Assembly (NCBI GenBank): GCA_905221605.1
Contig: CAJNDS010000134.1
Span: 1 to 64,000 of the forward strand
DNA length: 64,000 nucleotides
DNA from: Symbiodinium natans
Taxonomy: Eukaryota; Sar; Dinophyceae; Suessiales; Symbiodiniaceae
Reading direction: 5' to 3'
Shown here: piece by piece, positions 1 through 14,800 of the stretch
Position numbering within the stretch: position 1 is the first letter of the stretch
Layout: every line of letters starts with the position of its first letter
Program-made: the position numbers and the translations under genes
The notes under the pieces: model-generated
The model's database searches: none
What the model saw: the letters and a program-made list of their open reading frames with translations, nothing else
Told to the model about the DNA's origin: nothing

Positions 1-1341
<1,341 letters not shown>

Positions 1342-1366
1342 GCACGCCGGCCATGGCCAAACTCAC

Positions 1367-1404
1367 CTCTTGCGGCCACGCCAAACGCGGCGCGAAGGCC
1401 TGTT
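1367..1404 (-). CDS. Exon 21 (candidate)
   Basis: 38 nt between a GCTGCAG acceptor and a strong GTGAGT donor, encoding Q-A-F-A-P-R-L-A-W-P-Q-E in the required phase. It is short, so it rests mainly on the splice signals. Confidence 0.4.
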
Positions 1405-4400
1405 CTGCAGCTCTTAAACAGAAGGGGAGTAGGAAAAAAACACACTTTTCATTCATGTGTATATATTTCTACAGTTCTACAATACGCGTAATGGAGGAAG
1501 GATGACAGCGGACCTGGCTCGGCTCCCCGGCTGAAAGAAGAGACCGCACGCCATCTAAGTCAAAGACCAAAAGGACAGAGCAGGCGGCGACCCACTGGTT
1601 GGCCATCCGTAGCCTCGCTCAGTAATAAGCTCGTCTAGTCTGGTACGGTAGCATCCATTCGTAACTAAAGACAAGCAAGCAGCATACTGGTATGGAGCTT
1701 GCCACTGCCCCGTATGGCAGCGGTGGCTGCCATGGAGGCCACAATGAAGCTGATCATGGCCTTCATCCAGACTCAATGTTCGCGGGACTTCGTGGGGAAT
1801 CTCAAGAAAAAAAGATTGAGGCTCTTGGTTTCAGCCGGCAGCATCGTGTAAGTCAATGGTTGGCGGTGGTCTCATATGGTCTAATTTACCTTCATAGCTT
1901 ACGCGTGAATACGCCAAGTCAGGCATAGCTGCATAGCTCTTCTTGCTGTTAACTTTATTGTTTGGTTTTTGCAACAAATATTGAATTGATTGCCCCTCTG
2001 TGAACTTCGTTGGACTTCCATGCCTTCAGTGATACATCTGCCACAATGGATGAAGTCATCGAGAGCGTGGCCCCGGCGCAGGGCAGGCAGGGCTGTTGCA
2101 GGTTGTGCCTGCTCCAACCAACAGGGCACTCGCCACACAGCATGCCTGTAGATCCAGGCGCGCAAAGATTCCCCACGGCACCCTCCATGCAGTGCTCAAG
2201 GCTGTTGGACTCGCCGTGCTTGTCATTGTCTGAGCACGTTACTCCACCGAGACATGCACTCAAGCCATCCTCAGCAACAACAGTGCATTTATAGGCTGTC
2301 AAGATGCCCGTCTGGTAGAAGCCAGCTCGGGCGAGGGGAAGTATGTGGAAGTCTGTCCCGTTCTCTTCGCGGAAGCCACCATCGCATCGGAAATGAGTCA
2401 GGCCGGCGCAACTGGCACATCTGGAAAGCCTGCCTTCGGAATCAAGCTCTGCATAATAGCCTTCTGTACATGAGCAGTCTGCTAGGCTTCTGGATCCCTC
2501 CTTGCTAAGGCTGTTTGATGGACACTGGCCGATGCAGAATGCTGCGTTGCCACTGTCTTGCTTGTACTTTCCTTGTGGGCAAGGATCGCACGTGATCTGA
2601 TTTTTGAATAAGCCTGGGCCGCAGAGGCAGTCCTCAAGAGACGTTGACCTTGTGCTTGAGGTAGCACCCTCCAGACATTGCAGCGCAACGCCTGTGCCAT
2701 TGCAGTAGAAACCTCCCGGGCAATCCACGCAGATTTCCCCGGTTTCCCCATCTTGGGCGAGGCCTGCTCGGCAAAGGCACTCTGTCGAAGATCTAGCAGC
2801 TGTTCGCAGGGTGGACCGGTCGCTCGGGCAAGTTGAACACAGCATGTTGCCGGCAGCAGGCTTGAAAGACCTGCTAGAACCCAAACAGACAAAACCTGTC
2901 CAGAGCCCCAGAAAAAACACAATGTACGCACGCAGATCTGCAATAACACAAGGGCATGTTGTAGACATGTTTGAGAGCACCTACAAAAGGACGCGAAATT
3001 AAATCAAAATTTTTGTTTTTTTGGGTTTTTTTGTTTTTGGTGTGCTTTCATACGAAAAACCATAGTGTTGGTGTGTTTTCATACGAAAAAAGACAGGCGA
3101 AATATCTAGTTTTTGTGTGTGTTTCATACGAGAAACCATCTTGGTGTGCTTTCATACGAAAAACCATGGTTCTGGTGTGTTTTCAGACGAAAAACAATAG
3201 GTCTTATGCTGCGCAGAGCTACACATCGCGTCCTGGCCTCAACTCCGTGCAATTGAAAAACCATAGTTTAGGTGTGCTTTCAGACGGAAAACCATTGTTT
3301 GGGTGTGTTTCATGCGAAAAATCACAGCTGTTGTGCTACAAGTCGCGTTCTAGCCGTAGCCCTGTGCGTCAGCATGATGGGTTTCACAAAGATGTATTTT
3401 GTTTTTGGTGTGCTTTCATACGAAAAACCATAGTGTTGGTGTGTTTTCATACGAAAAAAGACAGGCGAAATATCTAGTTTTTGTGTGTTTCATACGAAAA
3501 ACCATCGTCTTGGTGTGCTTTCATACGCAAAACCATGGTTTTGGTGCGTTTTCACACGAAAAACAATAGGTCTTATGCTGCGCAGAGCTACACATCGCGT
3601 TCTGGCCTCAACTCCGTGCAATTGAAAAACCATAGTTTAGGTGTGCTTTCAGACGGAAAACCATTGTTTGCATGTGTTTTCACGCGTAACAACCACAGCT
3701 GTTGTGCTACAAGTCGCGTTCTAGCCTTAGCCCCGTGCGTCAGCATGATGGGTTTCAAAAAGACTCATATGCTTTGAGGCAAGCTTGCACGGCTTATATA
3801 AAAAGCGGGGGGGCTGGGGGCGGGCGCCCCCCCCCATTTGCAAACAGAATGCCCGCACGATGGCTTTCAAAAAGACGCATATCCTTTGAAGCAAGCTTGC
3901 ACAGCTTACAAAAGCGGGGGGGTGGGGGGGGGGGGGGGGGGCAGCCCCCCCCCCCCCATTTGCAAACAGAATTCCCGCATGATGGTTTCAGAAAGATTCA
4001 TATGAATTGAAGCAAGCTTGCACGGCTTAAAAAAGCAGGGGTTTGGGGGGAGCCGCAGCCCCCCCCCATTTGCAGACTCAACGCTCGCATGATGGGTTTA
4101 AAAAAAAAAAAACTCATATTTGAAGCAGACTTGCACGGCTTACAATAGCGGGGGGCGGGGGTTGGGGGGGGGTTGTTGGGAGGGGGGGGTGGGGGGGGGG
4201 TTGGGGCGCAGCCCCCATTTGCAAATTGAGGGGGCGGGGAGGGGGCGCACCCCCCCCCCTCATTTGCAAACAGAATGCCCGCATGGGGGGGTTGGGGGAG
4301 GCGCAGCCCCCCCGCCCATTTGCAAACAGAATGCCCGCATGATGGGTTTCAAAAAACCTCATATTAATTGAAGCAAGCTTGACTTCCTTCCTTCCTCCCT

Positions 4401-5635
4401 TCCTTCCTTCCTTCCGTCCTTCCTTCCTTCCTTGCTGCCTTTGTTGCTTCCTCCCCTGCTTCCTTGCTCCCTTGCTTCCTCCCTTCCTTCCTCCCTTGCT
4501 TCCTTTCTGCCGTAAAAAAAAAGATCCCCAAAAAAAAAAAATCTCAAAATAAAGATGGAATTCCCTCTACGATTCTCTACGGCGCAGTGGGCTGCAGGAA
4601 TTCTCGCACAGTTGCAGAACAAGCGCTCCACGCAGCACGCAAACAGGTCCTAAGGCTCTAAGGATCAATTTGGCCAGGACACCCAACTGGACAGACTTCG
4701 CAGACTCCTCGCTCCACGTCAAAGCCAAAACCCGGCCCGCAGTCGCAAATCCAGGGCGTCTCCTGCTGCTGCAGCTGCTGCTACTGCTGCTGCTACTCCT
4801 ACTACTACGACGACTACCAGTACAACCAGTACTACCATTACTACCAGTACTACCAGTACTACCAGTACTACCAGTACTACCAGTACCACCACTACTACGA
4901 CTACTACGACGACGACTACCAGTACTACCAGTGCTACCAGTACTACCAGTACTACCACTACTACGACTACTACGACGACGACTACCAGTACTACCAGTAC
5001 GACCAGGACTACCAGCACTACGAGGCGTCTCCGGATTCGTGTTGGCAAAGTCCGGCAAACACGCGCAAGATGTGACCGAGGTCGCCTCAGGCCATAGCCA
5101 GCACGAACCCCTTTTTGACTTTGTCCATACGAGGAGAAAAGGTACAATGCAATAGCATTATCATTACACGGTGTTGCAAAGATTTCAGCAAAAGCCACGC
5201 CATTCTGCGCGGTCGTGGAGCCGTACGGGCAAAGGGCGCATGTGCCGTCGTCCCAGTAGCGTCCGCGAAGGCAGACGCAGTGCGAAAGCTCGCCTTGGCA
5301 GAGCCAGGGTTTTCTGCAATAGTACGCTGCGCTTTGAAAGAGAATACAGTTAACTCCAGAAAATTGGAACATCGTTACCCCAATACTCTTAAGGTAAAGT
5401 ATAGGGAAACCAGGCACTAACCATCCTAAGTTCATGTTCCAACTTTCTGGAGTTCACTATATTCTGTAGTGAAAATAAGACACCAGATGCTACACGAACA
5501 CTCAATCCAACCCCCGGCCCCTCTTTTCCTTCAGTTAAAGGATTCCTACCTGGAAAACGAAATCCGGATTCCGGCGTGCCCCCATCCCCGCCCCTACACC
5601 CAGATTAACCATAAGCAGTAGATTAGTAGAGCAGC

Positions 5636-5696
<61 letters not shown>

Positions 5697-5795
5697 ATAG
5701 TAGTAGGAGTAGCAGCAGTAGTAGTAGTAATAGTAGTAGTAGTCGAAGTAGTAATAGTAGGAGTAGTAGTAGCAGTAGTAGTAGTAGTAGTAGTG

Positions 5796-5827
<32 letters not shown>

Positions 5828-8800
5828 CGTAGTAGTAGTAGTAGTAGCAGTAGTAGCAGTAGTAATAATAGTAATTGTAGTAGTAGTCGTAATCGTAGTC
5901 GTCGTAATAGTAATAGTAGTAGTAGTAGTATTCATTCAGCAGCGTCGCACGGTCCACCAGTGCTCGACGAACGGGAGACAGATCTCGGATCCGGCCGCTT
6001 GAAGCAGCACTATGACAGATGCATAGCTCTCATATCACTTCACAATCGCTTCCTAAGTACAAAAACTCTGGGCTGCTCGAATCAGATGCTCGATCAATCA
6101 AAAGCTTCAAGATCAATCACTATACACGTCTGCTTGTCTTCGTACTGTACTCGTGTGCTCAATGTACTCTTGCGACTCCCCTCCGTGGATGAACGGGCAT
6201 CTGTGCTCGGATCATGAAGGGCAGCTGAAGAAGTTCCTGGAGCCACTTCCTTGGGTGTGTTCTTTAGCATTTCCGGCCGACTGTAGCAGCCTTGGGAGCG
6301 CTGAACCCTTGCCGTGGAAATGCAAGTCGAGCAGCATGATGGGTTACCCAAATGCACCTTTCTCCAGCAGCCAGACACTCTGCATGTGGCGACGCGAATC
6401 TTTCGCGAGGCTGCCTCAAACTTGCAGCATCTGGTCGTACGCAGATGCATCACACACAGAGAGCAACAATGCCTGTGTTTTGATCACGGAAATGCACATC
6501 GACAATCCGGGTCGCTGTAAAGTTTCACGTGGGACCCCTCAAGAGAGTCAGTGAAGTCACGGTTCCCTCTGCTGCCATGCTCCGAAGAAATGGCACGAAA
6601 ACGAAACGTTTGAACTGATTGAAATGAGCATGCTGTGTGAACGAGGACGCAGGTGAGATTGAGCATCACGCTTGGCATTAACTAAAGTTGCAACGCTTCG
6701 GAGAACCCAAGCAGTAACATACCATCTGTTTGGCACCGGAACTGGCATGACACGCTCTTCGGCAGATGCAAGAACGCAGCGCCAGTGGGAGGCACAGCTG
6801 CTGTAAAGACCACTCACAGTGAACTATGCGCTTCCCCTGGTGAGGAGCATCGCAGAAGGCCGATCAAATAGGGATTATTTCGGATCACTTTGGCGTCGGC
6901 AGGGCGGGGTTTCCTAGGGGCTTTGTTATCATCACAAATTCGGAATTCCCAGGTATCGGGGCCATGGGGAAAACTTAAGGCAGCCTGATAATGACCCGAA
7001 GTGACCCTCTCCCCTATGTGAAAGATAACCCAAATAATCCGATAGGCTTCTGCTCGCACCTCTGTGCTTGCGCTGTCACTGAAAACGGGCATCTGCACGA
7101 GCGAACCTGGCACAATTGGAATGGGACTAGTGACCATAATGCCATCTGCTCTGTATCGACAGTTTTGAAGCAGCGCGATTTCTGGTGGATGACATAACGC
7201 ATGTATGGCATATTGGCGTGTCCATGTGTGCACAAGCTCTTGCAGACTCGCACCTTCAAGGTGCAGATGCCCTGGATGGAACGCTGAGTCAACTGTGGTG
7301 CTTGGATTGCTCAGTCTGGATGTTCAGACACCCACAGATGCGCTAGGTTCGCAGAGCAACGACGAGGCGCGACTTGTCGGAGTTGACCGTCATGCCGTAC
7401 TGGCGGAGAAGGCGAAACGTCTGCTGCACGCAATGGCAAACGAATTGAAGGTCCCCTGTAGATTCAATCTGCCAATGCAAATGCTTGTCATCAGGGAAAA
7501 TTGTTAGGCACTTCTCCGCCCAGGCCTGCGAAGTGCATTTTGCTAACTCCCGGTAAAAGAGTACCGTGAACAAGCTGTATATGGTTGGTGCAAGTGCACA
7601 GCCCTGTCTAACTCCAACCTGCATGGGAAAGCTCTTACTATAGGCGTTCTGTTTGACAGTGTACCTACAGGAATAGTGCAGGGAAAGGGCCGCATCCATC
7701 AGCGCGGGAGGAACTTTCGGCCATCAACAAGGCTGAGGTCATTGCTGCGCGCGTCAGGGAATCAAAAGCCCGGCTTAGGCCAAGCGACAACATGATGCCA
7801 CCATAGCACGCGCCAGGTCTGATGCCCTGACGGCGCTGATGCACGTTGCACGCTCCTTCGGGCAATCGCTTCCTGATCTGGCTGCGGCGCTGTGTGACGC
7901 GAACTATGGCCTGGTCTATGCTTTTTCCAGGGATGTGTGCGAACTGGGGCGTTGCATTAAGGTAGGGCATAATGATTTCAAGGAGTCGGGATCTAATGGC
8001 GACGGCGTAAACCTTAGAACTGGGGTCTTGAAGGCCAAGTGGTCTAAGGTCACGAGGTCTGCAGGAGTCCTTGCCTGGTTTTGGCAACAAGGATAGCTCA
8101 CAGTGCGACACCTGTGCTGGCACAGGCTTGCCAGTCGCGGCGCTACGCAAGAGCACCGAGCTAAGGTGCTGGGCGTATTGCTCGGGACAAAGCTGCCACA
8201 CTTCGGCCGCACACTCGTAGTGGGACTCGCTTTACCACGCTTCAGTGTCTTAAGGGCAAGCTCAATTTCCAGTGGAGGCAACACACTGGCAGTGTGTCAT
8301 TCTCTGCGGTAGCTTTAAAGGCCGAGCTGAAGTACAGAAAAACTTTATCAAACTCCTGCTGCTTCGTCAAGAGCCCTGTTTTGCTGACCTTTTATTCGAA
8401 CCTGTTCCCTACGCTTCTTAGGTGCAACCCTATTCATGATCCTATACACCTCGGCATAGTCATTTCGCAGCAGCTTCGGCTTGACTAATCTAATCAACCA
8501 ACCATTGCTTCCTAGCGAGGCGGCTCTGCTTTCTGAGTTCTCGACTGGCTCTCTGAAACTGCTGGGCTCGCTGAACAGCAGCACTGGCTTTCCGGAACAA
8601 TGGTTGTGGCAGGGGCTTGCTAAGCTCGGCTTTGCTGGTCCACAGGTTAGTGATGGCGTTTTGGACTTCAGGCTGTTCTCCCTGCTTGTCGCTAGAGGGT
8701 CTGCGAGCAGGAAAAAGTTCACAAGACTTAAGCAGGATCTGTTGATTGACATTATGCATTTGGGCCTCACCCCTACACTGCTCCAGAATGTCAGAGCTTG

Positions 8801-11800
8801 CTTCAGAGATTGGGCCCGCTCAGTACGTCGACTGATGTGATCCCTCAGGTCTTGCTTGGAGTAAGTGGGCATAGGCTTGGGCTTCTTTGCACAGCATCAT
8901 CCAGCAACCAGCCTAAACGAACCCAAAACAGGCCTGTGTTTGGGACCCTTTCGCCAAGGCACAAGGTCAAGAGAAAAGGGCAGTCGACGGTCAGTCTCCT
9001 CGTTGGTCTAGGTTCGCACGTGCTTTGTCAGCACGCATTCAGCGAGAGATAGCGCTCGAAATCCGGTTTATCCAACTTTCGTGGGCAAACCGTGGTGGTC
9101 ACGGCACTTGCCGGACCACAGCATTGCCTAAACAGCCTTGCCCATTCCAAAGCAGAATCGCATCAATTCAAGGATTCGACATTTCGGAATTGTCGGAGTG
9201 TGTTGATTGCAGGCCCATGGCCTCTCCTCATCCGCAACCGCAGCCCCACTAATCCAAAGAAGCATTGACGGCACTTGCCGCTTTGCTGACAGCATCATAC
9301 CCAAATCAAGTCCTTACAGGGATAAGTTCAGCCTTCGGGTTGAACTTCTGTGCACATTGCCTGTATCCGCGCGCTATTGCGATCAAAGGTTGACCTTGTG
9401 GAAAACCCACTGGGCGGTGCTTGGCACTGTAGACCCTGGTTGGGAAATCCACCGGAGGTAGGGGAGAAGTCAATCCTAGGCTAAGTGGGGTTATGGGGTT
9501 GTTGCAGGGTGTAAAAGTAAGCCATTGCTAGAATACAACTCGAAACCCAGCTACTGTGCTACACAAACCACTCTTCTTTGTTTCACCGCGACCGCGACGC
9601 TACGCTACGCTACCTCATGGGTCTTGAGCAGTTCTTGGCCGAGAACAACTCTGAACTTGCGGACCCTTACGACCGCGTCCAAAGCAGGGGGGGCCAAGCA
9701 AAATCTGTTTATGCCCGAAGGAGAGGGGCGTCCTTACTTTTCTCACTGGCTACTTGGCTGGAAGGACCACTGGATCTGTGGGACAGCGTGAGAGAAGGCT
9801 GAATCGGATTCGCAGAAGGCGTGCTGAGTTGGAGCCGAGCAACGCGCAGCCGAAAGGGGAGAGCCCCTGCTGGAGTGGACAAGCGAGGAGGAGGACGAAA
9901 CGGCCTCTTCTAGTCTTGCACGATCGCGCAGCCGGCAGCCTAGGCCACATCCTTCTTCATCTATTACTTCTTCTTCAGCCTCTTCTCTGGCAGGCGCTAA
10001 CCTTAAGGGCTAAGTAGCTGACCCGCGGCACCTGCCGGAGCAGCTAGGAATATAGAGGATTCTAGGTCGGGTTCGGGCGCAACTGGTGCTCCAAAGGCCA
10101 AAGCCGAAACTGCACTGCCCACCCGCCTAAGCCCCCACCTCCTAGGCCGAGGGCCCTGTCAGGTAACAGAGCACCACATCCTCCGCTTGCAGGCAGATCA
10201 GCTTACAGAGACACTGTGGCAGAGGAAGCGGTGCCGATTTTGGAGGCAAGTCAATCACTGCCTCATCGACCTGTCGGTGCTCTGTGCCGCGATTTAGAGT
10301 ATCCTGCACCTCGTTCAATTGACGTTGCAGATTTGGCCAAGTCATTGACTTTGGACTTTCGTGACGTTTCGGCCGAGCATCGTCTCCTCGTTGCATCACT
10401 TGATCAACACGGCGTGTTTGACTCAGCGCCTATTGAGGAAGCCCAGGGTTTTTGATGCAGTTGGCCAGCACCGCCCTGCGGCTGCGATTTGCTGCAGCTA
10501 CGCACCGGTTGGGTCAGGTCATCGGCCGCGAACGCGATCTTTCATTCAGAGTCTGGTGACCTTTACTGGGACGTCCTCAGCCGTTGTGCACACTGCGTCC
10601 AAGGTGAGACCGCCGGGCGATAAGGCATCGTTTTTGCAAGAACTTCTTGAGCAGTTGGATTCGTTGCTCCCGGCGGTTGTTCATATTTTGCACTGACGAC
10701 TCTAATAACGCGACGTCGCGCATTAATGGACTTGGTGAGGTTCTTGGTTCTTGGTTCTTGGTTCTTGGTTCTTGGTTCTTGGTTCTTGGTTCTTGGTTCT
10801 TGGTTCTTGGTTCTTGGTTCTTCGTTCTTTTGTTCGTTGTTCGTTGTTCTTGGTTGTTCGTTGTTCTTGGTTGTTCGTTGTTCTTGGTTGTTCGTTGTTC
10901 GTTGTTCTTGGTTGTTCGTTGTTCTTCGTTGTTCGTTGTCCGTTGTCCGTTGTTCGTTGTCCGTTGTTCGTTGTCCGTTGTTCGTTGTCCGTTGTTCGTT
11001 GTTCGTTGTCCGTTGTTCGTTGTCCGTTGTCCGTTGTTCGTTGTTCGTTGTTCGTTGTTCGTTGTTCGTTGTTCGTTGTGGGTTGTGGGTTGTGGGTTGT
11101 GGGTTGTGGGTTGTGGGTTGTGGGTTGTGGGTTGTGTGTTGTGTGTTGTGTGTTGTGTGTTGTGCGTTGTGTGTTGTGCGTTGTGCGTTGTGCGTTGTGG
11201 GTTGTGGGTTGTGTGTTGTGTGTTGTGGGTTGTGGGTTGTGTGTTGTGTGTTGTGTGTTGTGTGTTGTGTGTTGTGTGTTGTGTGTTGTGTGTTGTGTGT
11301 TGTGTGTTGTGTGTTGTGTGTTGTGTGTTGTGAGTTGTGTGTTGTGAGGAGTGAGTGGAGTGAGGAGTGACTGGAGTGAGGAGTGAGTGGAGTGAGGAGT
11401 GAGTGGAGTGAGGAGTGAGTGGAGTGAGGAGTGAGTGGAGTGAGGAGTGAGTGGAGTGAGGAGTGAGTGGAGTGAGTGGAGTGAGAGGAGTGAGTGGAGT
11501 GAGTGGAGTGAGTGGAGTGAGGAGTGTGAGTAGTGTGAGGAGTGTGAGTAGTGGAAGGAGTGTGAGTAGTGTGAGTAGTGTGAGGAGTGTGAGTAGTGTG
11601 AGGAGTGTGAGTAGTGTGAGTAATGTGAGTAGTGTGAGTAATGTGAGTAGTGTGAGTAGTGTGAGTAGTGTGAGTAGTGTGAGTAGTGTGAGTAGTGTGA
11701 GTAGTGAGAGTAGTGAGAGTGTGAGTAGTGTGAGAGTAGTGAGAGTAGTGAGAGTAGTGAGAGTAGTGAGAGTAGTGAGAGTAGTGAGAGTAGTGAGAGT

Positions 11801-14800
11801 AGTGAGAGTAGTGAGAGTAGTGAGAGTAGTGAGAGTAGTGAGAGTAGTGAGAGTAGTGAGAGTAGTGAGAGTAGTGAGAGTAGTGAGAGTAGTGAGAGTA
11901 GTGAGAGTAGTGAGAGTAGTGAGAGTAGTGAGAGTGAGAGTGAGAGTGAGAGTAGTGAGAGTAGTGAGAGTAGTGAGAGTAGTGAGAGTAGTGAGAGTAG
12001 TGAGAGTAGTGAGAGTAGTGAGAGTAGTGAGAGTAGTGAGAGTAGTGAGAGTAGTGAGAGTAGTGAGAGTAGTGAGAGTAGTGAGAGTAGTGAGAGTAGT
12101 GAGAGTAGTGAGAGTCAGCAGTGAGAGTAGTGAGAGTAGTGAGAGTAGTGAGAGTAGGGAGAGTAGCGAGAGTAGTGAGAGTAGTGAGAGTAGTGAGAGT
12201 AGTGAGAGTAGTGAGAGTAGTGAGAGTAGTGAGAGTAGTGAGAGTAGTGAGAGGAGTGAGAGGAGTGAGAGTAGTGAGAGTAGTGAGAGTAGTGAGAGTA
12301 GTGAGAGTAGTGAGAGTAGTGAGAGTAGTGAGAGTAGTGAGAGTAGTGAGAGTAGTGAGAGTAGTGAGAGTAGTGAGAGTAGTGAGAGTAGTGAGAGTAG
12401 TGAGAGTAGTGAGAGTAGTGAGTCGTGAGTAGTGAGTAGTGATTAGTGAGTAGTGAGTAGTGAGTAATGAATAGTGAGTAGTGAGTAGTGAGTAGTGAGT
12501 AGTAAGTAGTGAGTAGTGAGTCGTGAGTCGTGAGTCGTGAGTCGTGAGTAGTGAGTAGTGAGTAGTAGTAGTAATAGTAGTAGTAGTAGTAGTAGTCGTA
12601 GTCGTAGTCGTCGTCTCGTCGTCGTCGTCTCGTCGTCGTAGGAGTAGGAAAAACAATAGAAGTAGCACGGTGTCAAAAGAAAAAGAGCGTGGCCCTGAGA
12701 GCTCTCAGGGGCCGACTGGAGCCGATGGAGGCTGTGCTCGCGAGCGGGCAGCTTCGCGGCTGCTGGCCTTTCGGAGAAAATGTTCAACAGAAAGCAACGA
12801 CAGTAGTAATGGTAACTAGAACGGTAATTGGTAACGATAAGAAATAATCAGAGTAAGAAAGTACAGCAACTGACATTTTTGCAGGCGACACAAGCCTCCC
12901 GGGCAGTACTGGTCTGCAGGGCAGAGCTGGCATGCGCCTTCGAGCTCGTATTGCCCCGGCGGGCACTGGATGTGAAGGCGCAGTGCTGTTACTTGGAAGT
13001 CCTGCAGGATGATGAACAGAAAAACAAGAATAAACATTAGCTGCTACTTAGCACAAGAAGAACGACAGTAAGCATAACCACAATGATAGGCCAAAAACAA
13101 ATAAGCCCATCCTCCGCGGAATCGCAGGAATGGCTGAAGGGGCACCAGCAAAGCTCCACAACCTCTGCTGTTCCGGCCGAGTCGATCATTCCCACATCCA
13201 GGCTAAAAGCATTCGCAGATTCGTTTATGGTGACAGCCAAGGTATACGTTGACGCAAGCATTTTTTGGCAGTCATTCCGTGCGATCAGGGAATCGTTGGT
13301 AGAGATGCCGACGCCCATCCAGACGGGGACGGTGCACTTCCAGCCAATGTAGCAAAGCGCAGACTGGTTGGCATAAGGCCCTTCGGCAATGAAACGGCCA
13401 ACGGGCACAGTATGATCTTGCGCTAGGATGCAGTCTGAACTCCCACCGCAGGAACATAGTTGGTAGCTGTCCGGCTCCACAAACAAGCGACTGCCATCCA
13501 AAGGCGGCAAGCCCTGGTAGTTTTGGCAGCTTGTTTTTAGCCACAGATTGTCCATGTTCAGGTTGCCAGCGTCCGTACCTTCTGGCAGGCAAGGCTGGCC
13601 CAGCTGGCAGCGCACAGTTGGAGTGGGAGCTGTAGGTGTCATGACGTATCTCCACGTCTCACCCAGGTAGGAGCCATTGAAGCCGCCAAAGAGCAGCGAC
13701 GCTGGAGAGGCTGTGTCGAAGACCATGCTTGAAGAAGCGCGCGGGGATGGGCCCGGGGGCAGATCGGCTGTGGCGCCAGGAGCTCCTGGCCCAAGCTCGT
13801 TCCAAAAGCCAGTGAGGACGCTGAAGCTAAAGAAGTCGTCACTGAAGCTCAGCGTGTCGCTTCGGTTCTGCACACCTCCTACAACAAGGACGCTGGCAGA
13901 GGCAGGGTCCCAAGCCGCAGCGTGCCCACCTCGTGGCCACGGCACGGTGCCGGCAGCTGTGACTTCGGCCCAGCGGTCGGAGTTGGCATCATAGCGCTGG
14001 AGGCTTGCGAGGTACGTTTGCCCGTCCCAGCCCCCAAAGACCAACATGCTCCGGGCGGCGGCATCCCACGAGGCCGTGTGCTTGCTGCGTGGCCCTAAGC
14101 CAGTCGTCAGAGGCCACCACGCTCGGCTCACGAAGCTGAAGTAGTGGAGCTCCGCCAGGATGTCCACCCCACGCTCTCCACCGAAGGCCAGCATGGCCCG
14201 ACGCAGCGGGTCCCATACGGCAGTGTGGTATACACGCGGCCCGGGCCCTTCGCTCGAAAGCCACAGTGTCCATCGGTTTCGTGTGCTCTCGTAGGCCCAC
14301 ATGTCGCCGTAGGTCTCGCTCACGTGTGTGCCGCCCAAGATCAGCATGGTGCGCGACACGACATCCCAAACGGCGCTGTGGCCGAATCTGGGCGACGGAC
14401 CTGGAAAATCTGGCTGCAGCTCGGCCCAGCTTCGCAAAGGCCAGTGGAACTGCCAGAGGTCATTGAAGTACTGGAAGGTGTTGGACGCGTGGCCTCCAAA
14501 CATCAGAGCTGACGAAGTGTCCGGGTCCCAGACCATGCTCTGGTCCTGGCGCCGCCCAGGGCCATTTGCCACCATGTACTCGCTCCAGGCATCCAGCTGG
14601 CACCGCGCGCCTCTAAGCAAGAACCACAATTGAACAAACAAGAACTAAAACAACACCACACAACCACTCCCAGGGGTTGGACATGATCCGACCCAAAGGC
14701 ACCACGATTACATGAAGAGAGCAATATTAATGTAGGCTTGTAAGGCATGAATATAACACACGAAGACGGAACGAATGAAAGACAAATGCAATGCGTGCTT

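Noticed and set aside
3033-3770. CRISPR-like short regularly spaced repeats
   Set aside because: The intervening sequences are themselves duplicated, no cas gene is present and the DNA is eukaryotic; this is a tandem repeat.
10563-12668. 701-codon minus-strand ORF rich in Thr, His and Ser-Tyr
   Set aside because: Heptamer and nonamer repeats free of stops in all frames; plus-strand ORFs mirror it.
13037-14641. Kelch ORF as a stand-alone gene starting at the Met at 14641
   Set aside because: The extra N-terminal residues lie upstream of a CTTAGAG acceptor, and the join to exon 13 completes an SRCR domain in phase.
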